This document shows positions 18,548-27,099 of a DNA stretch of 64,000 bases, piece after piece. The stretch lies in NCBI RefSeq assembly GCF_001902635.1, contig NZ_MJAO01000006.1, forward strand, positions 186,001-250,000, read 5' to 3'. This DNA is from Serratia marcescens. GTDB lineage: Bacteria > Pseudomonadota > Gammaproteobacteria > Enterobacterales > Enterobacteriaceae. The stretch's first letter is position 1, and every line of letters begins with the position of its first letter. The notes below the pieces were generated by a model. It was not told the origin of the DNA. It did not search any database and worked only from the letters and a program-made list of their open reading frames with translations. The translations under genes were made by a program, and so were the position numbers.

Positions 18548-19201
18548 ATGCTTACCCGTGAACAAATGGCGCAGCGCGTGGCACAAGAGCTGAGGGACGG
18601 TTACTACGTCAACCTGGGCATCGGCATCCCGACGCTGGTGGCCAACTACGTGCCGGCGGGCATGGACGTGATGCTGCAGTCGGAAAACGGCCTGCTGGGG
18701 ATGGGCGAGTTCCCGACCGAGCAGCAGCTGGACGCCGACATGATCAACGCCGGCAAGCAGACGGTTACCGCGCGTATCGGTGCGTCGATCTTCGATTCGG
18801 CGCAGTCGTTCGCCATGATCCGCGGCGGCCACGTCGATCTGACCGTGCTGGGGGCGTTTGAAGTGGACGTCGAGGGCAATATCGCCTCGTGGATGATCCC
18901 CGGCAAGATGGTCAAGGGCATGGGCGGCGCGATGGATCTGGTGGCAGGGGCGGAGAACATCATCGTGGTGATGACCCACGCCGCGAAGGGCGGCGAGTCC
19001 AAGCTGCTGCCGCGCTGCACGCTGCCGCTGACCGGTGCCAACTGCATCCGCAAGGTATTGACCGATCTGGCCTATCTGGAAATTGAAGACGGCGCCTTCG
19101 TGCTGCGCGAACGCGCGCCTGGCGTCAGCGTGGCGGAGATTGTCGCTAAAACCGCCGGCCGGCTGATCGTGCCGGATCGCGTGCCGGAAATGCGTTTCTG
19201 A
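18548..19201 (+). CDS. 3-oxoacid CoA-transferase, subunit B
   Basis: The beta subunit carrying the catalytic glutamate. The 217-residue protein shows YYVNLGIGIPTLVANYVP, then SENGLLGMGEFP, in which the Glu is the residue that forms the CoA thioester in this family, and later GGHVDLTVLGAFEVD. ATG 18548 follows AAGGAG. It partners the preceding subunit A and supplies acetoacetyl-CoA to the thiolase encoded next. Confidence 0.93.
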   Translation: MLTREQMAQRVAQELRDGYYVNLGIGIPTLVANYVPAGMDVMLQSENGLLGMGEFPTEQQLDADMINAGKQTVTARIGASIFDSAQSFAMIRGGHVDLTVLGAFEVDVEGNIASWMIPGKMVKGMGGAMDLVAGAENIIVVMTHAAKGGESKLLPRCTLPLTGANCIRKVLTDLAYLEIEDGAFVLRERAPGVSVAEIVAKTAGRLIVPDRVPEMRF

Positions 19202-19215
19202 GACGGGAGGTGAAT

Positions 19216-20400
19216 GTGCAACAACGTGAAGTGGTGATCGTGGCGGCGACGCGCACGCCGGTCGGCAGTTTTCACGGCGCGCTGGCGCCGTTGACGGCGG
19301 TGGAACTGGGCACGGCGGCGGTACAAGGGCTGCTGGCGCAGAGCGGGGTGGCACCGCAGCAGATCGATGAAGTGATCCTCGGCCAGGTGCTGACCGCCGG
19401 CTGCGGGCAGAATCCGGCGCGCCAGACCGCGCTGAACGCCGGGCTGCCCTCTACGACGCCGGCGCTGACCATCAACAAGGTGTGCGGTTCCGGTTTGAAG
19501 GCGGTGCATCTGGCGGTGCAGGCGATCCGCAGCGGCGATGCCGAGGCGGTGATCGCCGGCGGCCAGGAGAGCATGAGCCAGTCGCCTTACCTGATGGCCG
19601 GCGCGCGCGCCGGTCTGCGCCTCGGCCACGCGCAGATGGTGGACAGCGTGATCCACGATGGCCTGTGGGACGCGTTCAACGACTACCACATGGGCATCAC
19701 CGCCGAGAACCTGGCGGAGAAATACGCCATCAGCCGTGCCGAGCAGGACAGCTTTGCGCTGCGCTCGCAGCAGAAGGCGCGGGCGGCGCAGCAGGCCGGG
19801 CGTTTCGCCCAGGAGATCACGCCGGTGACGGTGCCGAAGCCGAAGGGCGAGGCGCTGAGTGTGGCGCACGATGAACAGCCGCGCGACACCAGCCTGGAGG
19901 CGCTGGCGCGGCTGCGCCCGGCGTTTCGCAAGGAGGGCTCGGTGACCGCCGGTAACGCCTCGTCGCTCAATGACGGCGCCGCCGTGGTGTTGCTGATGAG
20001 CGCGGAAAAAGCCGCCACGCTGCGCTTGCCGGTGCTGGCGCGCATCGCCGGTTACGCCTCGTCGGGCGTCGATCCGGCGATCATGGGCATCGGCCCGGCA
20101 CCCGCCGCGCGCCGCTGCCTGGAGAAAGCCGGCTGGCGGCTGGAGGAGGTCGATCTGATCGAAGCCAACGAAGCCTTCGCCGCGCAGGCGCTGGCGGTGG
20201 GCAAAGAACTGGGCTGGGAGGCGGAGCGGGTCAACGTCAACGGCGGGGCGATCGCACTGGGGCATCCGATCGGCGCGTCCGGCTGCCGCATTTTGGTGTC
20301 GCTGCTGTACGAAATGCAGCGCCGCGGGGTGAACAAGGGGCTGGCGATGCTGTGCATCGGCGGCGGGCAGGGCGTGGCGCTGGCGGTAGAGCGCCCGTAA
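19216..20400 (+). CDS. Acetyl-CoA C-acetyltransferase (thiolase)
   Basis: Cleaves acetoacetyl-CoA to two acetyl-CoA, completing ketone-body use. The thiolase signatures are complete: NKVCGSGLKA with the nucleophilic Cys near residue 89, GHPIGASG with the catalytic His, and CIGGGQG with the second Cys near the C-terminus. GTG 19216 is preferred because GGGAGG ends six bases before it; GTG 19210 lies inside that site. The protein then begins MQQREVVIVAATRTP, as usual for the family. Confidence 0.94.
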   Translation: MQQREVVIVAATRTPVGSFHGALAPLTAVELGTAAVQGLLAQSGVAPQQIDEVILGQVLTAGCGQNPARQTALNAGLPSTTPALTINKVCGSGLKAVHLAVQAIRSGDAEAVIAGGQESMSQSPYLMAGARAGLRLGHAQMVDSVIHDGLWDAFNDYHMGITAENLAEKYAISRAEQDSFALRSQQKARAAQQAGRFAQEITPVTVPKPKGEALSVAHDEQPRDTSLEALARLRPAFRKEGSVTAGNASSLNDGAAVVLLMSAEKAATLRLPVLARIAGYASSGVDPAIMGIGPAPAARRCLEKAGWRLEEVDLIEANEAFAAQALAVGKELGWEAERVNVNGGAIALGHPIGASGCRILVSLLYEMQRRGVNKGLAMLCIGGGQGVALAVERP

Positions 20401-20418
20401 ACAACCGAGGAGGGCACG

Positions 20419-21342
20419 ATGCAGTCATCTGACTATGCGGTACTGGGTGCCGGATTGATGGGGGTGGGCATCGCCACCCACTTTATTCGCCACGGCCATG
20501 AGGTGTTGCTGTATGACCCGGATCCGCAGCGCCGGGTGGAGGCGCCGGCGGTGGCGAGCGGCATTCTGGCCGAGCTGAGCGACGTCGGGCAGTTTGATAA
20601 TGGCGAGCGCGACGCGGCGCTGGCGCGGCTGCGCGTAACCGGCGATCTGAACGACGTGGCACGCGCCCGGCTGTTGATCGAGGCGATCCCGGAACGGCTC
20701 GAGCTGAAGCATGCGCTGTATGAGCAGTTGGAAGGGCTGATCGCCGACGACGCGGTGATTGCCAGCAACACCAGCGGCCTGCCGCCGGACGAGCTGGCGG
20801 CGCGCATGACCCACCCGCAGCGCCTGCTGATCGCCCACTTCTGGCACCCGCCGCACCTGATCCCGCTGGTGGAGATCGTGCCCGGCCGCGCCACCGATCC
20901 GCGCCATCTGGCGGCGGTGCAGGCGCTGCTCGGCGAAATGGATCTGGAGGCGGTGCTGCTGGAGCGCGCCGCGCCGGGGTTTGTCGGCAACCGGCTGCAG
21001 TTTGCGGTGTTGCGCGAGGCGCTGCACATCGTCCACAGCGGCATCGCCAGCGCCGAGGTGGTGGATCAGGTGATGCGCGCCTCGCTGGGGCGGCGCTACG
21101 CCATGGTCGGCCCGCTGGAGGCCGCCGACATGACCGGGCTGCCGACGGTGGCGGACATCGCCCGCCACCTGTTCCCGGAACTGGCGACCGGTGACGAGAT
21201 GATGGCGCTGGTGGAACAGCGGCTGCAGCGCGGCGATACCGGCCAGCGCAGCGGCCAGGGATTTTATCTTTGGGATGAAGCACGCAGGGAACGCATTCAA
21301 CGGCGACGGGCGCATCAGCTGCGCTTTGCGCTGAAACCGTAA
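20419..21342 (+). CDS. 3-hydroxyacyl-CoA dehydrogenase family protein
   Basis: An NAD-dependent dehydrogenase of 307 residues. The N-terminal Rossmann motif is VLGAGLMGVGIATHF (about residues 8-22). ASNTSGLPPDEL and AHFWHPPHLIPLVEIVPG carry the catalytic His/Glu region, and a C-terminal 3HCDH domain follows. The HFWHPP form is like L-gulonate or carnitine dehydrogenase-type relatives rather than FadB, so the true substrate may be a free hydroxy acid. Its place inside the ketone-body operon suggests a related 3-hydroxy acid. Confidence 0.85.
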   Translation: MQSSDYAVLGAGLMGVGIATHFIRHGHEVLLYDPDPQRRVEAPAVASGILAELSDVGQFDNGERDAALARLRVTGDLNDVARARLLIEAIPERLELKHALYEQLEGLIADDAVIASNTSGLPPDELAARMTHPQRLLIAHFWHPPHLIPLVEIVPGRATDPRHLAAVQALLGEMDLEAVLLERAAPGFVGNRLQFAVLREALHIVHSGIASAEVVDQVMRASLGRRYAMVGPLEAADMTGLPTVADIARHLFPELATGDEMMALVEQRLQRGDTGQRSGQGFYLWDEARRERIQRRRAHQLRFALKP

Positions 21343-21376
21343 TTTCGCACTCCGTACCTGACAATAACAACAACCA

Positions 21377-21435
21377 CCCCAATGGATTTCAGGTTGCAGC
21401 CAGGCAACAACGCTGCGGCACGAAAGATACAGGGG
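21377..21435. repeat. Internally deleted ERIC element (about 59 bp)
   Basis: The left end CCCCAATGGATTTCAGGTTG and a right-end-like GCTGCGGCACGAAAGATACA resemble ERIC termini, but the central 60-70 bases are missing. It sits between the dehydrogenase and permease genes and ends about seven bases before the permease ribosome-binding site. Confidence 0.6.
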
Positions 21436-21448
21436 AAAGAGGTGACCG

Positions 21449-22840
21449 ATGAGCGTTTTGATTGCCCTGGCAGCACTGGGATTACTGATGCTGGCCGCCT
21501 ACCGCGGCTACAGCGTGATTTTGTTCGCCCCGATCGCCGCGCTGGGCGCGGTGCTGTTGACCGACCCCGGCGCGGTAGCGCCGACCTTCACCGGGCTGTT
21601 TATGGAGAAGATGGTCGGCTTCGTGAAGCTCTACTTCCCGGTGTTTCTGCTGGGGGCGGTATTCGGCAAGCTGATCGAGCTGTCCGGCTTTTCCCGTTCG
21701 ATCGTCGCGGCGGCGATCCGCATTCTCGGCCGGCGCCACGCCATTCCGGTGATCGTGCTGGTGTGTGCGCTGCTGACCTACGGTGGCGTATCGCTGTTCG
21801 TGGTGGCGTTCGCGGTCTATCCGTTCGCCGCCGAGCTGTTCCGCCAGAGCGGCATCCCCAAACGGCTGATCCCGGCCACCGTGGCGCTCGGTGCCTTCTC
21901 CTTCACCATGGACGCCTTGCCCGGCACGCCGCAGATCCAAAACATTATCCCGACCAGCTTCTTCGGCACCAACGCTTGGGCCGCGCCCTGGCTGGGGCTG
22001 ATCGGCTCGCTGTTCATCATCGCGGTCGGCCTGCTGTACCTTGAGCGCCAGCGGCGCAAGGCGCAGCTGAAGGGAGAGGGGTACGGCACCGATCTGCTGA
22101 ACGAGCCGGAAACCCCGGACAACATCAACCTGCCGAATCCGCTGATCGCCATCCTGCCGTTGATTTTGGTCGGGGTATTCAACCTTGGCTTCACCCATTG
22201 GATCCCGCAGTGGTACGGCGCCAGCCACGAGCTGACGCTGCCAGGGCTGGCCAAGCCGATCACCACTGACGTGGCGAAGATCACCGCCATCTGGGCGGTG
22301 GAAGCGGCGCTGGTGTCGGGTATTCTGCTGGTGGTGGTGTTCGGCTTTCGCAATATTCGCGGCCGGCTGGCGGAAGGCAGCAAGACGGCGGTCGGCGGGG
22401 CGATCCTGGCGGCGATGAACACCGCCTCCGAATACGGTTTCGGCGCGGTGATCGCCGCGCTGCCGGGCTTTTTGGTGCTGTCGCAGGCGCTGGCAGCGAT
22501 CCCCAACCCGCTGCTGAACGAAGCGATCAGCGTTACCTTGCTGGCCGGCATCACCGGGTCGGCCTCCGGCGGCATGAGCATCGCGCTGGCGGCAATGGCC
22601 GATAACTTCGTGGCCGCCGCCCATGCCGCGCATATCCCGCTGGAAGTGCTGCACCGGGTGGCCTCGATGGCCAGCGGCGGCATGGACACCTTGCCGCACA
22701 ATGGCGCGGTGATCACCCTGCTGGCGATCACCGGCCTTAGCCACCGGCAGGCCTATGGCGGCATCTTCGCCATCACCCTGATCAAGAGCGCCGCGGTGCT
22801 GTTCGTGATCGGCGTGTTCTACCTGACCGGCATTGTTTAA
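21449..22840 (+). CDS. GntP family permease, probable 3-hydroxybutyrate carrier
   Basis: An inner-membrane carrier of 463 residues with about 12 hydrophobic segments. GntP-type features include FPVFLLGAVFGKLIE, the central SFTMDALPGTPQIQNIIP, and the C-terminal GITGSASGGMSIAL and MASGGMDTLPHNGAV. The family imports gluconate and hydroxy acids. Flanking CoA-transferase, thiolase and 3-hydroxybutyrate dehydrogenase genes suggest D-3-hydroxybutyrate as substrate. ATG 21449 follows AGAGGTG. Confidence 0.87.
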   Translation: MSVLIALAALGLLMLAAYRGYSVILFAPIAALGAVLLTDPGAVAPTFTGLFMEKMVGFVKLYFPVFLLGAVFGKLIELSGFSRSIVAAAIRILGRRHAIPVIVLVCALLTYGGVSLFVVAFAVYPFAAELFRQSGIPKRLIPATVALGAFSFTMDALPGTPQIQNIIPTSFFGTNAWAAPWLGLIGSLFIIAVGLLYLERQRRKAQLKGEGYGTDLLNEPETPDNINLPNPLIAILPLILVGVFNLGFTHWIPQWYGASHELTLPGLAKPITTDVAKITAIWAVEAALVSGILLVVVFGFRNIRGRLAEGSKTAVGGAILAAMNTASEYGFGAVIAALPGFLVLSQALAAIPNPLLNEAISVTLLAGITGSASGGMSIALAAMADNFVAAAHAAHIPLEVLHRVASMASGGMDTLPHNGAVITLLAITGLSHRQAYGGIFAITLIKSAAVLFVIGVFYLTGIV

Positions 22841-22852
22841 AGGAGCGATACC

Positions 22853-23623
22853 ATGAGTGTACAAGGCAAAACCGCGCTGGTGACCGGCTCGACCAGCGGC
22901 ATCGGCCTCGGGATAGCGTCCGTGTTGGCCGCCGCCGGCGCGCGCGTGATCCTCAACGGCTTCGGCGATGTGGTGCTGGCGCAAGCGCAGATCGCCCGGC
23001 TGGGCGCCGCGCCGGGGTATCACGGCGCCGATCTCGGCGATGCGGCCCAGATAGCGGACATGATGCAGTATGCCGAACGCGAGTTCGGCGGCGTGGACAT
23101 TCTGGTGAACAACGCCGGCATTCAGCACGTGGCGCCGCTGGATCAGTTCCCGGTGGAGAAATGGAACGCCATTCTCGCCATCAACCTGTCGGCGGTGTTC
23201 CACACCTGCCGATTGGCGCTGCCGGGCATGCGCGAGCGCAACTGGGGGCGCATCATCAACGTGGCGTCGGTGCATGGGCTGGTGGCGTCGAAAGACAAGT
23301 CGGCCTATGTGGCGGCCAAGCACGGCGTGGTGGGGCTGACCAAGACGCTGGCGCTGGAGACCGCGCGCATGCCGGTCACCTGCAACGCCATCTGCCCCGG
23401 CTGGGTGCTGACGCCGCTGGTGCAGCAGCAGATCGACAAACGCATCGCTGCCGGCGCCGATCCGCAGCGGGCGCGCGATGAGCTGCTGGCGGAGAAGCAA
23501 CCTTCGCAAGAGTTCGTCACCCCGCAGCAGCTCGGCGAGCTGGCGCTGTTCCTGTGCAGCGATGCGGCGGCGCAGGTACGCGGCGCCGCCTGGAACATGG
23601 ACGGCGGCTGGCTGGCGCAATAA
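22853..23623 (+). CDS. 3-hydroxybutyrate dehydrogenase (SDR family)
   Basis: Oxidises D-3-hydroxybutyrate to acetoacetate with NAD. The 256-residue SDR has TGSTSGIGLGIA (cofactor motif, residues 10-21), NNAGIQHVAPL, the catalytic Ser of INVASVHGLVAS, YVAAKHG (Tyr-x-x-x-Lys) and CNAICPGWVLTPLV. The family-typical ending AAWNMDGGW is present. It is the last gene of the operon and supplies acetoacetate to the CoA-transferase. Confidence 0.93.
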   Translation: MSVQGKTALVTGSTSGIGLGIASVLAAAGARVILNGFGDVVLAQAQIARLGAAPGYHGADLGDAAQIADMMQYAEREFGGVDILVNNAGIQHVAPLDQFPVEKWNAILAINLSAVFHTCRLALPGMRERNWGRIINVASVHGLVASKDKSAYVAAKHGVVGLTKTLALETARMPVTCNAICPGWVLTPLVQQQIDKRIAAGADPQRARDELLAEKQPSQEFVTPQQLGELALFLCSDAAAQVRGAAWNMDGGWLAQ

Positions 23624-23634
23624 TGCCTTTCCTG

Positions 23635-23654
23635 CGGCGCGTGCAGGCGCGCCG
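23635..23654. terminator. Hairpin between convergent genes
   Basis: CGGCGCG (23635-23641) pairs perfectly with CGCGCCG (23648-23654) over a 6-base loop, followed by GTTTGT on the plus strand. The U-tract is weak. It probably ends the ketone-body operon ahead of the convergent AraC gene. Confidence 0.45.
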
Positions 23655-23659
23655 GTTTG

Positions 23660-24481
23660 TCACATGGTGATCGCACCGCCCGGCGCTTGCCCGGAGGCGT
23701 TGCGCTCCGCCAGGTAGCGCGCCGGCGGTTTGCCCACCGCCTTTCTGAACATGGTGACGAAGCCGCTGGCGCTCTCGTAACCCAAATCCAGCGCCACCGT
23801 CTGCACGCTTTCACCCTGCGTCAACCGCTGCAGCGCCAACATCACGTGCAGCTGACGTCGCCAGTGGCCGAAGCTCATGCCCATCTGCTGTTGCAAGGTG
23901 CGGCTGAGGGAGCGCTCACTCATACCGATGCGCTGCGCCCACTGCCCGAGGGTGGATTTGTCTGCCGGGCTGCTCAGCATGCCTTCAGTCAGTTGCCGTA
24001 TGCGCGCGTCGTCGGACACCGGCAGATGCAGATTCTCGATCGGTGCGGCCGCCAGTTGATCCAGCAACACCGCCGTCAGACGCCCCTCGGCACCCTGTTC
24101 GTCGTAGAGCGGTTCGAAGGTGGTGGCCTGCAACAGCAGTTCGCGCAGCAGCGGCGAGACCGACAGGGTGCAGCAGTTTTGCGGCAGGCCGGCGATGGCG
24201 TGCTGATCGACGAACAGACAGTAGGCTTCAGTGGAACCGGCGCCCTGGGCGTTGTGCAACACGTTGCCCGGCATCCACAGCGCGCACTGCGGCGGCACCA
24301 GCCACAGCCCGTTTTCCACCTCGCAGCGGATCAGGCCGCGCACGGTGTAGATCAGCTGCGCCTTCTGATGGCGGTGCGGCTCGACTTCCCAATCCTGAGC
24401 GATGGTGGAACTTTGCACCGCGAACAGGGGGCGAGGCACCTGATCGATATCCAGACAGCGGCGCGGGATCTGTATTTTCAT
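23660..24481 (-). CDS. AraC-family regulator (NimR-like)
   Basis: A 273-residue AraC regulator with an N-terminal cupin-type sensor domain (HRHQKAQLIYTVRGLIRCEV, about residues 38-60) and a C-terminal double HTH (LGQWAQRIGMSERSLSRTLQQQMG, then VQTVALDLGYESASGFVTMFRKAVGKPP). Length and layout match E. coli NimR, which controls a nitroimidazole/MFS locus, but no transporter is adjacent. ATG 24481 is chosen; the upstream extension only has a TTG start. A dyad overlaps the start codon. Confidence 0.82.
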   Translation of the reverse strand: MKIQIPRRCLDIDQVPRPLFAVQSSTIAQDWEVEPHRHQKAQLIYTVRGLIRCEVENGLWLVPPQCALWMPGNVLHNAQGAGSTEAYCLFVDQHAIAGLPQNCCTLSVSPLLRELLLQATTFEPLYDEQGAEGRLTAVLLDQLAAAPIENLHLPVSDDARIRQLTEGMLSSPADKSTLGQWAQRIGMSERSLSRTLQQQMGMSFGHWRRQLHVMLALQRLTQGESVQTVALDLGYESASGFVTMFRKAVGKPPARYLAERNASGQAPGGAITM

Positions 24482-24495
24482 GAGAATAGTTCTCA
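24481..24495. promoter_or_regulatory. Palindrome TGAGAA-TAG-TTCTCA at the AraC gene start
   Basis: A perfect 6-bp dyad with a 3-base centre directly abuts and includes the first base of the start codon of the AraC gene. It could be an autoregulatory operator or an RNA hairpin limiting translation. Inference only. Confidence 0.35.
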
Positions 24496-24601
24496 ATTTG
24501 GCGTAATTGAAAAGTATTATGTCCTGATTGCGCAATGTGGTCTAGCGCCGCTGCCGATAAAGTAAGCGCCTGTCCTAAACCCTTTCGCAAGGAAACTGAT
24601 T

Positions 24602-24979
24602 ATGTCACTCGATACCGCCGATTTTCCGCTGGTGTGGATGCGCGGCACCGGCCGCGATACCCAGGCCGAGCTGGCCGAATTCAGCGCGCTGCTGGCGCGC
24701 GCCGAACCTTTTGTGCTGATGACCGACCGCAGCGTCGGCGATGAAGGAGAAGAGCACGACCGCGATGCCCGCACCCAGGTGGCGTTGTGGAAACGCGATA
24801 ACCGCGAGGCACTGAAGCTGTGGGTGAAAGGCATGATCATGCTGGAGCCGGACGACGTCAAACGCGCGGCGGCGGAAGCGTTCGCCGAATACGGCGCCAA
24901 ATTCTGGGGCTATCCGGTGCTGGTGGCCGCCGATGAAGCCGCAGGCAGGATGCTGGCGCAGACGTTATTGAGCAAATAA
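24602..24979 (+). CDS. Conserved hypothetical protein (125 aa)
   Basis: A 125-residue, acidic, apparently cytoplasmic protein with no signal peptide or membrane segment. Visible features: ADFPLVWMRGTG near the N-terminus, FVLMTDRSVGDEGEEHDRDAR, ALWKRDNREALKLWVKGMIML, and an Ala-rich C-terminal helix ending near FWGYPVLVA. The alternation resembles a small alpha/beta (SpoIIAA/STAS-like) fold, but I do not recognise a family. It precedes a Rob-like AraC regulator by 10 bases on the same strand, so the two are probably co-transcribed. The start ATG follows AAGGAAACTG. Confidence 0.75.
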   Translation: MSLDTADFPLVWMRGTGRDTQAELAEFSALLARAEPFVLMTDRSVGDEGEEHDRDARTQVALWKRDNREALKLWVKGMIMLEPDDVKRAAAEAFAEYGAKFWGYPVLVAADEAAGRMLAQTLLSK

Positions 24980-24989
24980 GGGGAAAACC

Positions 24990-25865
24990 ATGCACCAGCA
25001 ACAGGTGATTGAACAGCTGCTGGCCTGGATCGAGCAGAGTCTGGATCAGCCGCTGACGTTGGACGACATCGCCGCCAAATCCGGCTACTCCAAGTGGCAT
25101 TTGCAGCGGATGTTCAAACAACATACCGGCCATATTCTCGGCACTTACGCGCGCCGCAGAAGGCTGACCGCGGCGGCGCGCGAACTGCGCCTGACCGGCA
25201 CCAGCGTGTCCTGCATCGCCGATGCTTACCAGTTCGATTCGCAGCAGACTTTCACCCGTTGCTTCCGCAAGCAGTTCGGTTTGCCGCCGGCCAGCTATCG
25301 CCGCAGCCAGGACTGGTCGAGCTATGGTCTGCAACCGCCGCTGCGGCTGACCGAGGCCCCACTGCCGCAGGCCGACATCGTGACATTGCCGGCCATGCAG
25401 TTGGTGGGCCATACCCAGCGTCGCAGTTTTACGCTGGGGCAGCTGGCGGACTCTAAGTGCGAACTGCGTCGGCACGCCTGGCGGCAGCTGCTGCAGCCGC
25501 AGGCGCTGCCGGAGGTGGTGTACGGTCTCACCAGCCTGGAGGTCGATCGGCAACGTCGGGGCTGCCCGCGCATGGCCTACACCGCCGCGTTGCCGGACGA
25601 AGGGGCGGTGGGCGAGCGCGTGACCATCGAACAGGGCGAGTATGCCCGCTTTGCCTATCAGGGGCAGGCGGAAGGATTACAGCATTTTATCGCCCGTCTG
25701 TATGACACCGCGATGCCGCTGATGAACGCCATTCGTCGGCCGGGGCAGGATATCGAACGTTTCTATCCGGCACAGGAGGGCAGTTGCCCGCTCGGCGGCG
25801 CGGCGATCCGCTGTGAATATTTGATCCCGATCCGGCGAGCGGAACCGCTGGCTGCCGCCAGTTAG
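24990..25865 (+). CDS. Rob/SoxS-type AraC regulator with GyrI-like effector domain
   Basis: A 291-residue regulator. The HTH comes first, as in Rob: LTLDDIAAKSGYSKWHLQRMFKQHTG and IADAYQFDSQQTFTRCFRKQFGLPPASYRRS (about residues 20-110). A C-terminal GyrI/effector-binding domain follows (residues 130-285, beginning IVTLPAMQLVGH). E. coli Rob has the same order and size, and Rob-type proteins activate efflux and stress genes. It may be the Rob orthologue or a paralogue; genome context outside the window would decide. Confidence 0.87.
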   Translation: MHQQQVIEQLLAWIEQSLDQPLTLDDIAAKSGYSKWHLQRMFKQHTGHILGTYARRRRLTAAARELRLTGTSVSCIADAYQFDSQQTFTRCFRKQFGLPPASYRRSQDWSSYGLQPPLRLTEAPLPQADIVTLPAMQLVGHTQRRSFTLGQLADSKCELRRHAWRQLLQPQALPEVVYGLTSLEVDRQRRGCPRMAYTAALPDEGAVGERVTIEQGEYARFAYQGQAEGLQHFIARLYDTAMPLMNAIRRPGQDIERFYPAQEGSCPLGGAAIRCEYLIPIRRAEPLAAAS

Positions 25866-25939
25866 GCGGAGGTTCTCGCAAAAAATCATCTTCGTGGCGC
25901 GTCAGGTTACAAAAAATTGCGATATTGCTTCGGTAATGG

Positions 25940-25969
25940 TTCACACTTTGATTCATGTGCACATATAAT
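25940..25969 (+). promoter_or_regulatory. Sigma-70-like promoter upstream of the L,D-transpeptidase gene
   Basis: TTCACA at 25940-25945 and a consensus TATAAT at 25964-25969 are separated by 18 bases. The predicted start is near 25976, giving a leader of about 120 bases for the transpeptidase gene. Just inside the leader, AAACCC and GGGTTT flank a 4-base loop followed by TTC, a small terminator-like hairpin that might attenuate. Confidence 0.5.
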
Positions 25970-26098
25970 GCGCATCCGGTCAAACCCCCCTGGGTTTTTC
26001 AGGCCGCAGCGCGCTTGGCTGCCGGCTGAAACTCAGCGGAGCAAGGTGGCCGTAGAAACCGATACCCATAATCGCCAGTGGCCTTGACCAACACGAAG

Positions 26099-27019
26099 AT
26101 GAAAATGAGCATTCGCGCGTTATTAACCCTGTTTACGGCACTGGCTGCATTCAGCCAGGCTGCCTTCGCCGTCGTTTACCCGCTGCCGCCAAAAGACAGC
26201 CGTTTGGTGGGCGAGAATATCCAAATCACCGTACCGGAAGACAGCAAACTGCCGCTGGAAAGCTTCGCCGCCCAGTACCAGATGGGGCTGAGCAACATGC
26301 TGGAAGCCAACCCGGGCGTGGATCCGTTCCTGCCTAAGGCCGGCAGCACCCTGACCATCCCACAGCAGCTTATCCTGCCGGACGCGCCGCGTGATGGTAT
26401 CGTTATCAACAGCGCCGAGATGCGTTTGTACTACTACCCGAAAGGCTCCAACACCGTGGTGGTGCTGCCGATCGGTATCGGCCAGCTGGGTAAAGACACC
26501 CCGCTGAACTGGACCACCACCGTGCAGCGCAAGAAGGACGGCCCGACCTGGACGCCGACCGCCAAGATGCGCGCCGAATACGCGGCCGAAGGCGAAATCC
26601 TGCCGGCGGTGTTCCCGGCCGGCCCCGATAACCCGATGGGGCTGTACGCGCTGTATGTCGGCCGCCTGTACGCCATTCACGGCACCAACGCCAACTTCGG
26701 CATCGGCCTGCGCGTGAGCCACGGCTGCGTGCGTCTGCGCGCCGACGACATCAAGTACCTGTTCGAGAAAGTGCCGGTCGGTACTCGCGTGCAGTTTATC
26801 AACGAACCGATGAAAGCCACCGTTGAACCGGACGGCTCGCGCTACGTGGAAGTGCATAACCCGCTGTCGGCCAACGAAGAGCAGCTGAAATCCAAAGATC
26901 CGGTGCCGTTGACCATCTCTGCGCCGGTCGGCAAAGTGCTGATGGACGCCGGCGTCAACCAGAGCGACGTGGACGCGGCGATCAAGGCCCGTTCCGGCAT
27001 GCCGGTGAAAGTGAACTGA
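26099..27019 (+). CDS. Periplasmic L,D-transpeptidase (ErfK/YcfS/YbiS family)
   Basis: Cross-links peptidoglycan or attaches Braun lipoprotein in the periplasm. The 306-residue precursor has a signal peptide ([18 protein letters not shown]), then a LysM-like segment (about residues 35-80, [19 protein letters not shown]), then the YkuD catalytic domain with [10 protein letters not shown] and SHGCVRLR, whose Cys lies near residue 209. Several ATG codons are close together; 26099 gives a proper signal peptide. It is monocistronic, with its own promoter and terminator. Which E. coli paralogue it matches is not settled. Confidence 0.9.
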   Translation: MKMSIRALLTLFTALAAFSQAAFAVVYPLPPKDSRLVGENIQITVPEDSKLPLESFAAQYQMGLSNMLEANPGVDPFLPKAGSTLTIPQQLILPDAPRDGIVINSAEMRLYYYPKGSNTVVVLPIGIGQLGKDTPLNWTTTVQRKKDGPTWTPTAKMRAEYAAEGEILPAVFPAGPDNPMGLYALYVGRLYAIHGTNANFGIGLRVSHGCVRLRADDIKYLFEKVPVGTRVQFINEPMKATVEPDGSRYVEVHNPLSANEEQLKSKDPVPLTISAPVGKVLMDAGVNQSDVDAAIKARSGMPVKVN

Positions 27020-27048
27020 TCGCCTCGGGCTTCAGTGAAAATGCCAAG

Positions 27049-27073
27049 AAGACGCCTGCGGGCGTCTTTTTTT
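27049..27073 (+). terminator. Rho-independent terminator after the L,D-transpeptidase gene
   Basis: AAGACGCC (27049-27056), loop TGCG, GGCGTCTT (27061-27068), then a run of T. A strong intrinsic terminator 30 bases after the stop codon. Confidence 0.9.
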
Positions 27074-27099
27074 ATGCCTGCAAAACAGGTTGTTGCGTG

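Noticed and set aside
21482-23620. A 712-codon minus-strand open frame over the permease and 3-hydroxybutyrate dehydrogenase genes.
   Set aside because: Same reason: antisense of two strongly supported genes, with low-complexity Arg/Gln/His composition.
26041-26077. Extension of the L,D-transpeptidase start to GTG 26078.
   Set aside because: It would put a hydrophilic stretch before the signal peptide; ATG 26099 gives a normal signal sequence.
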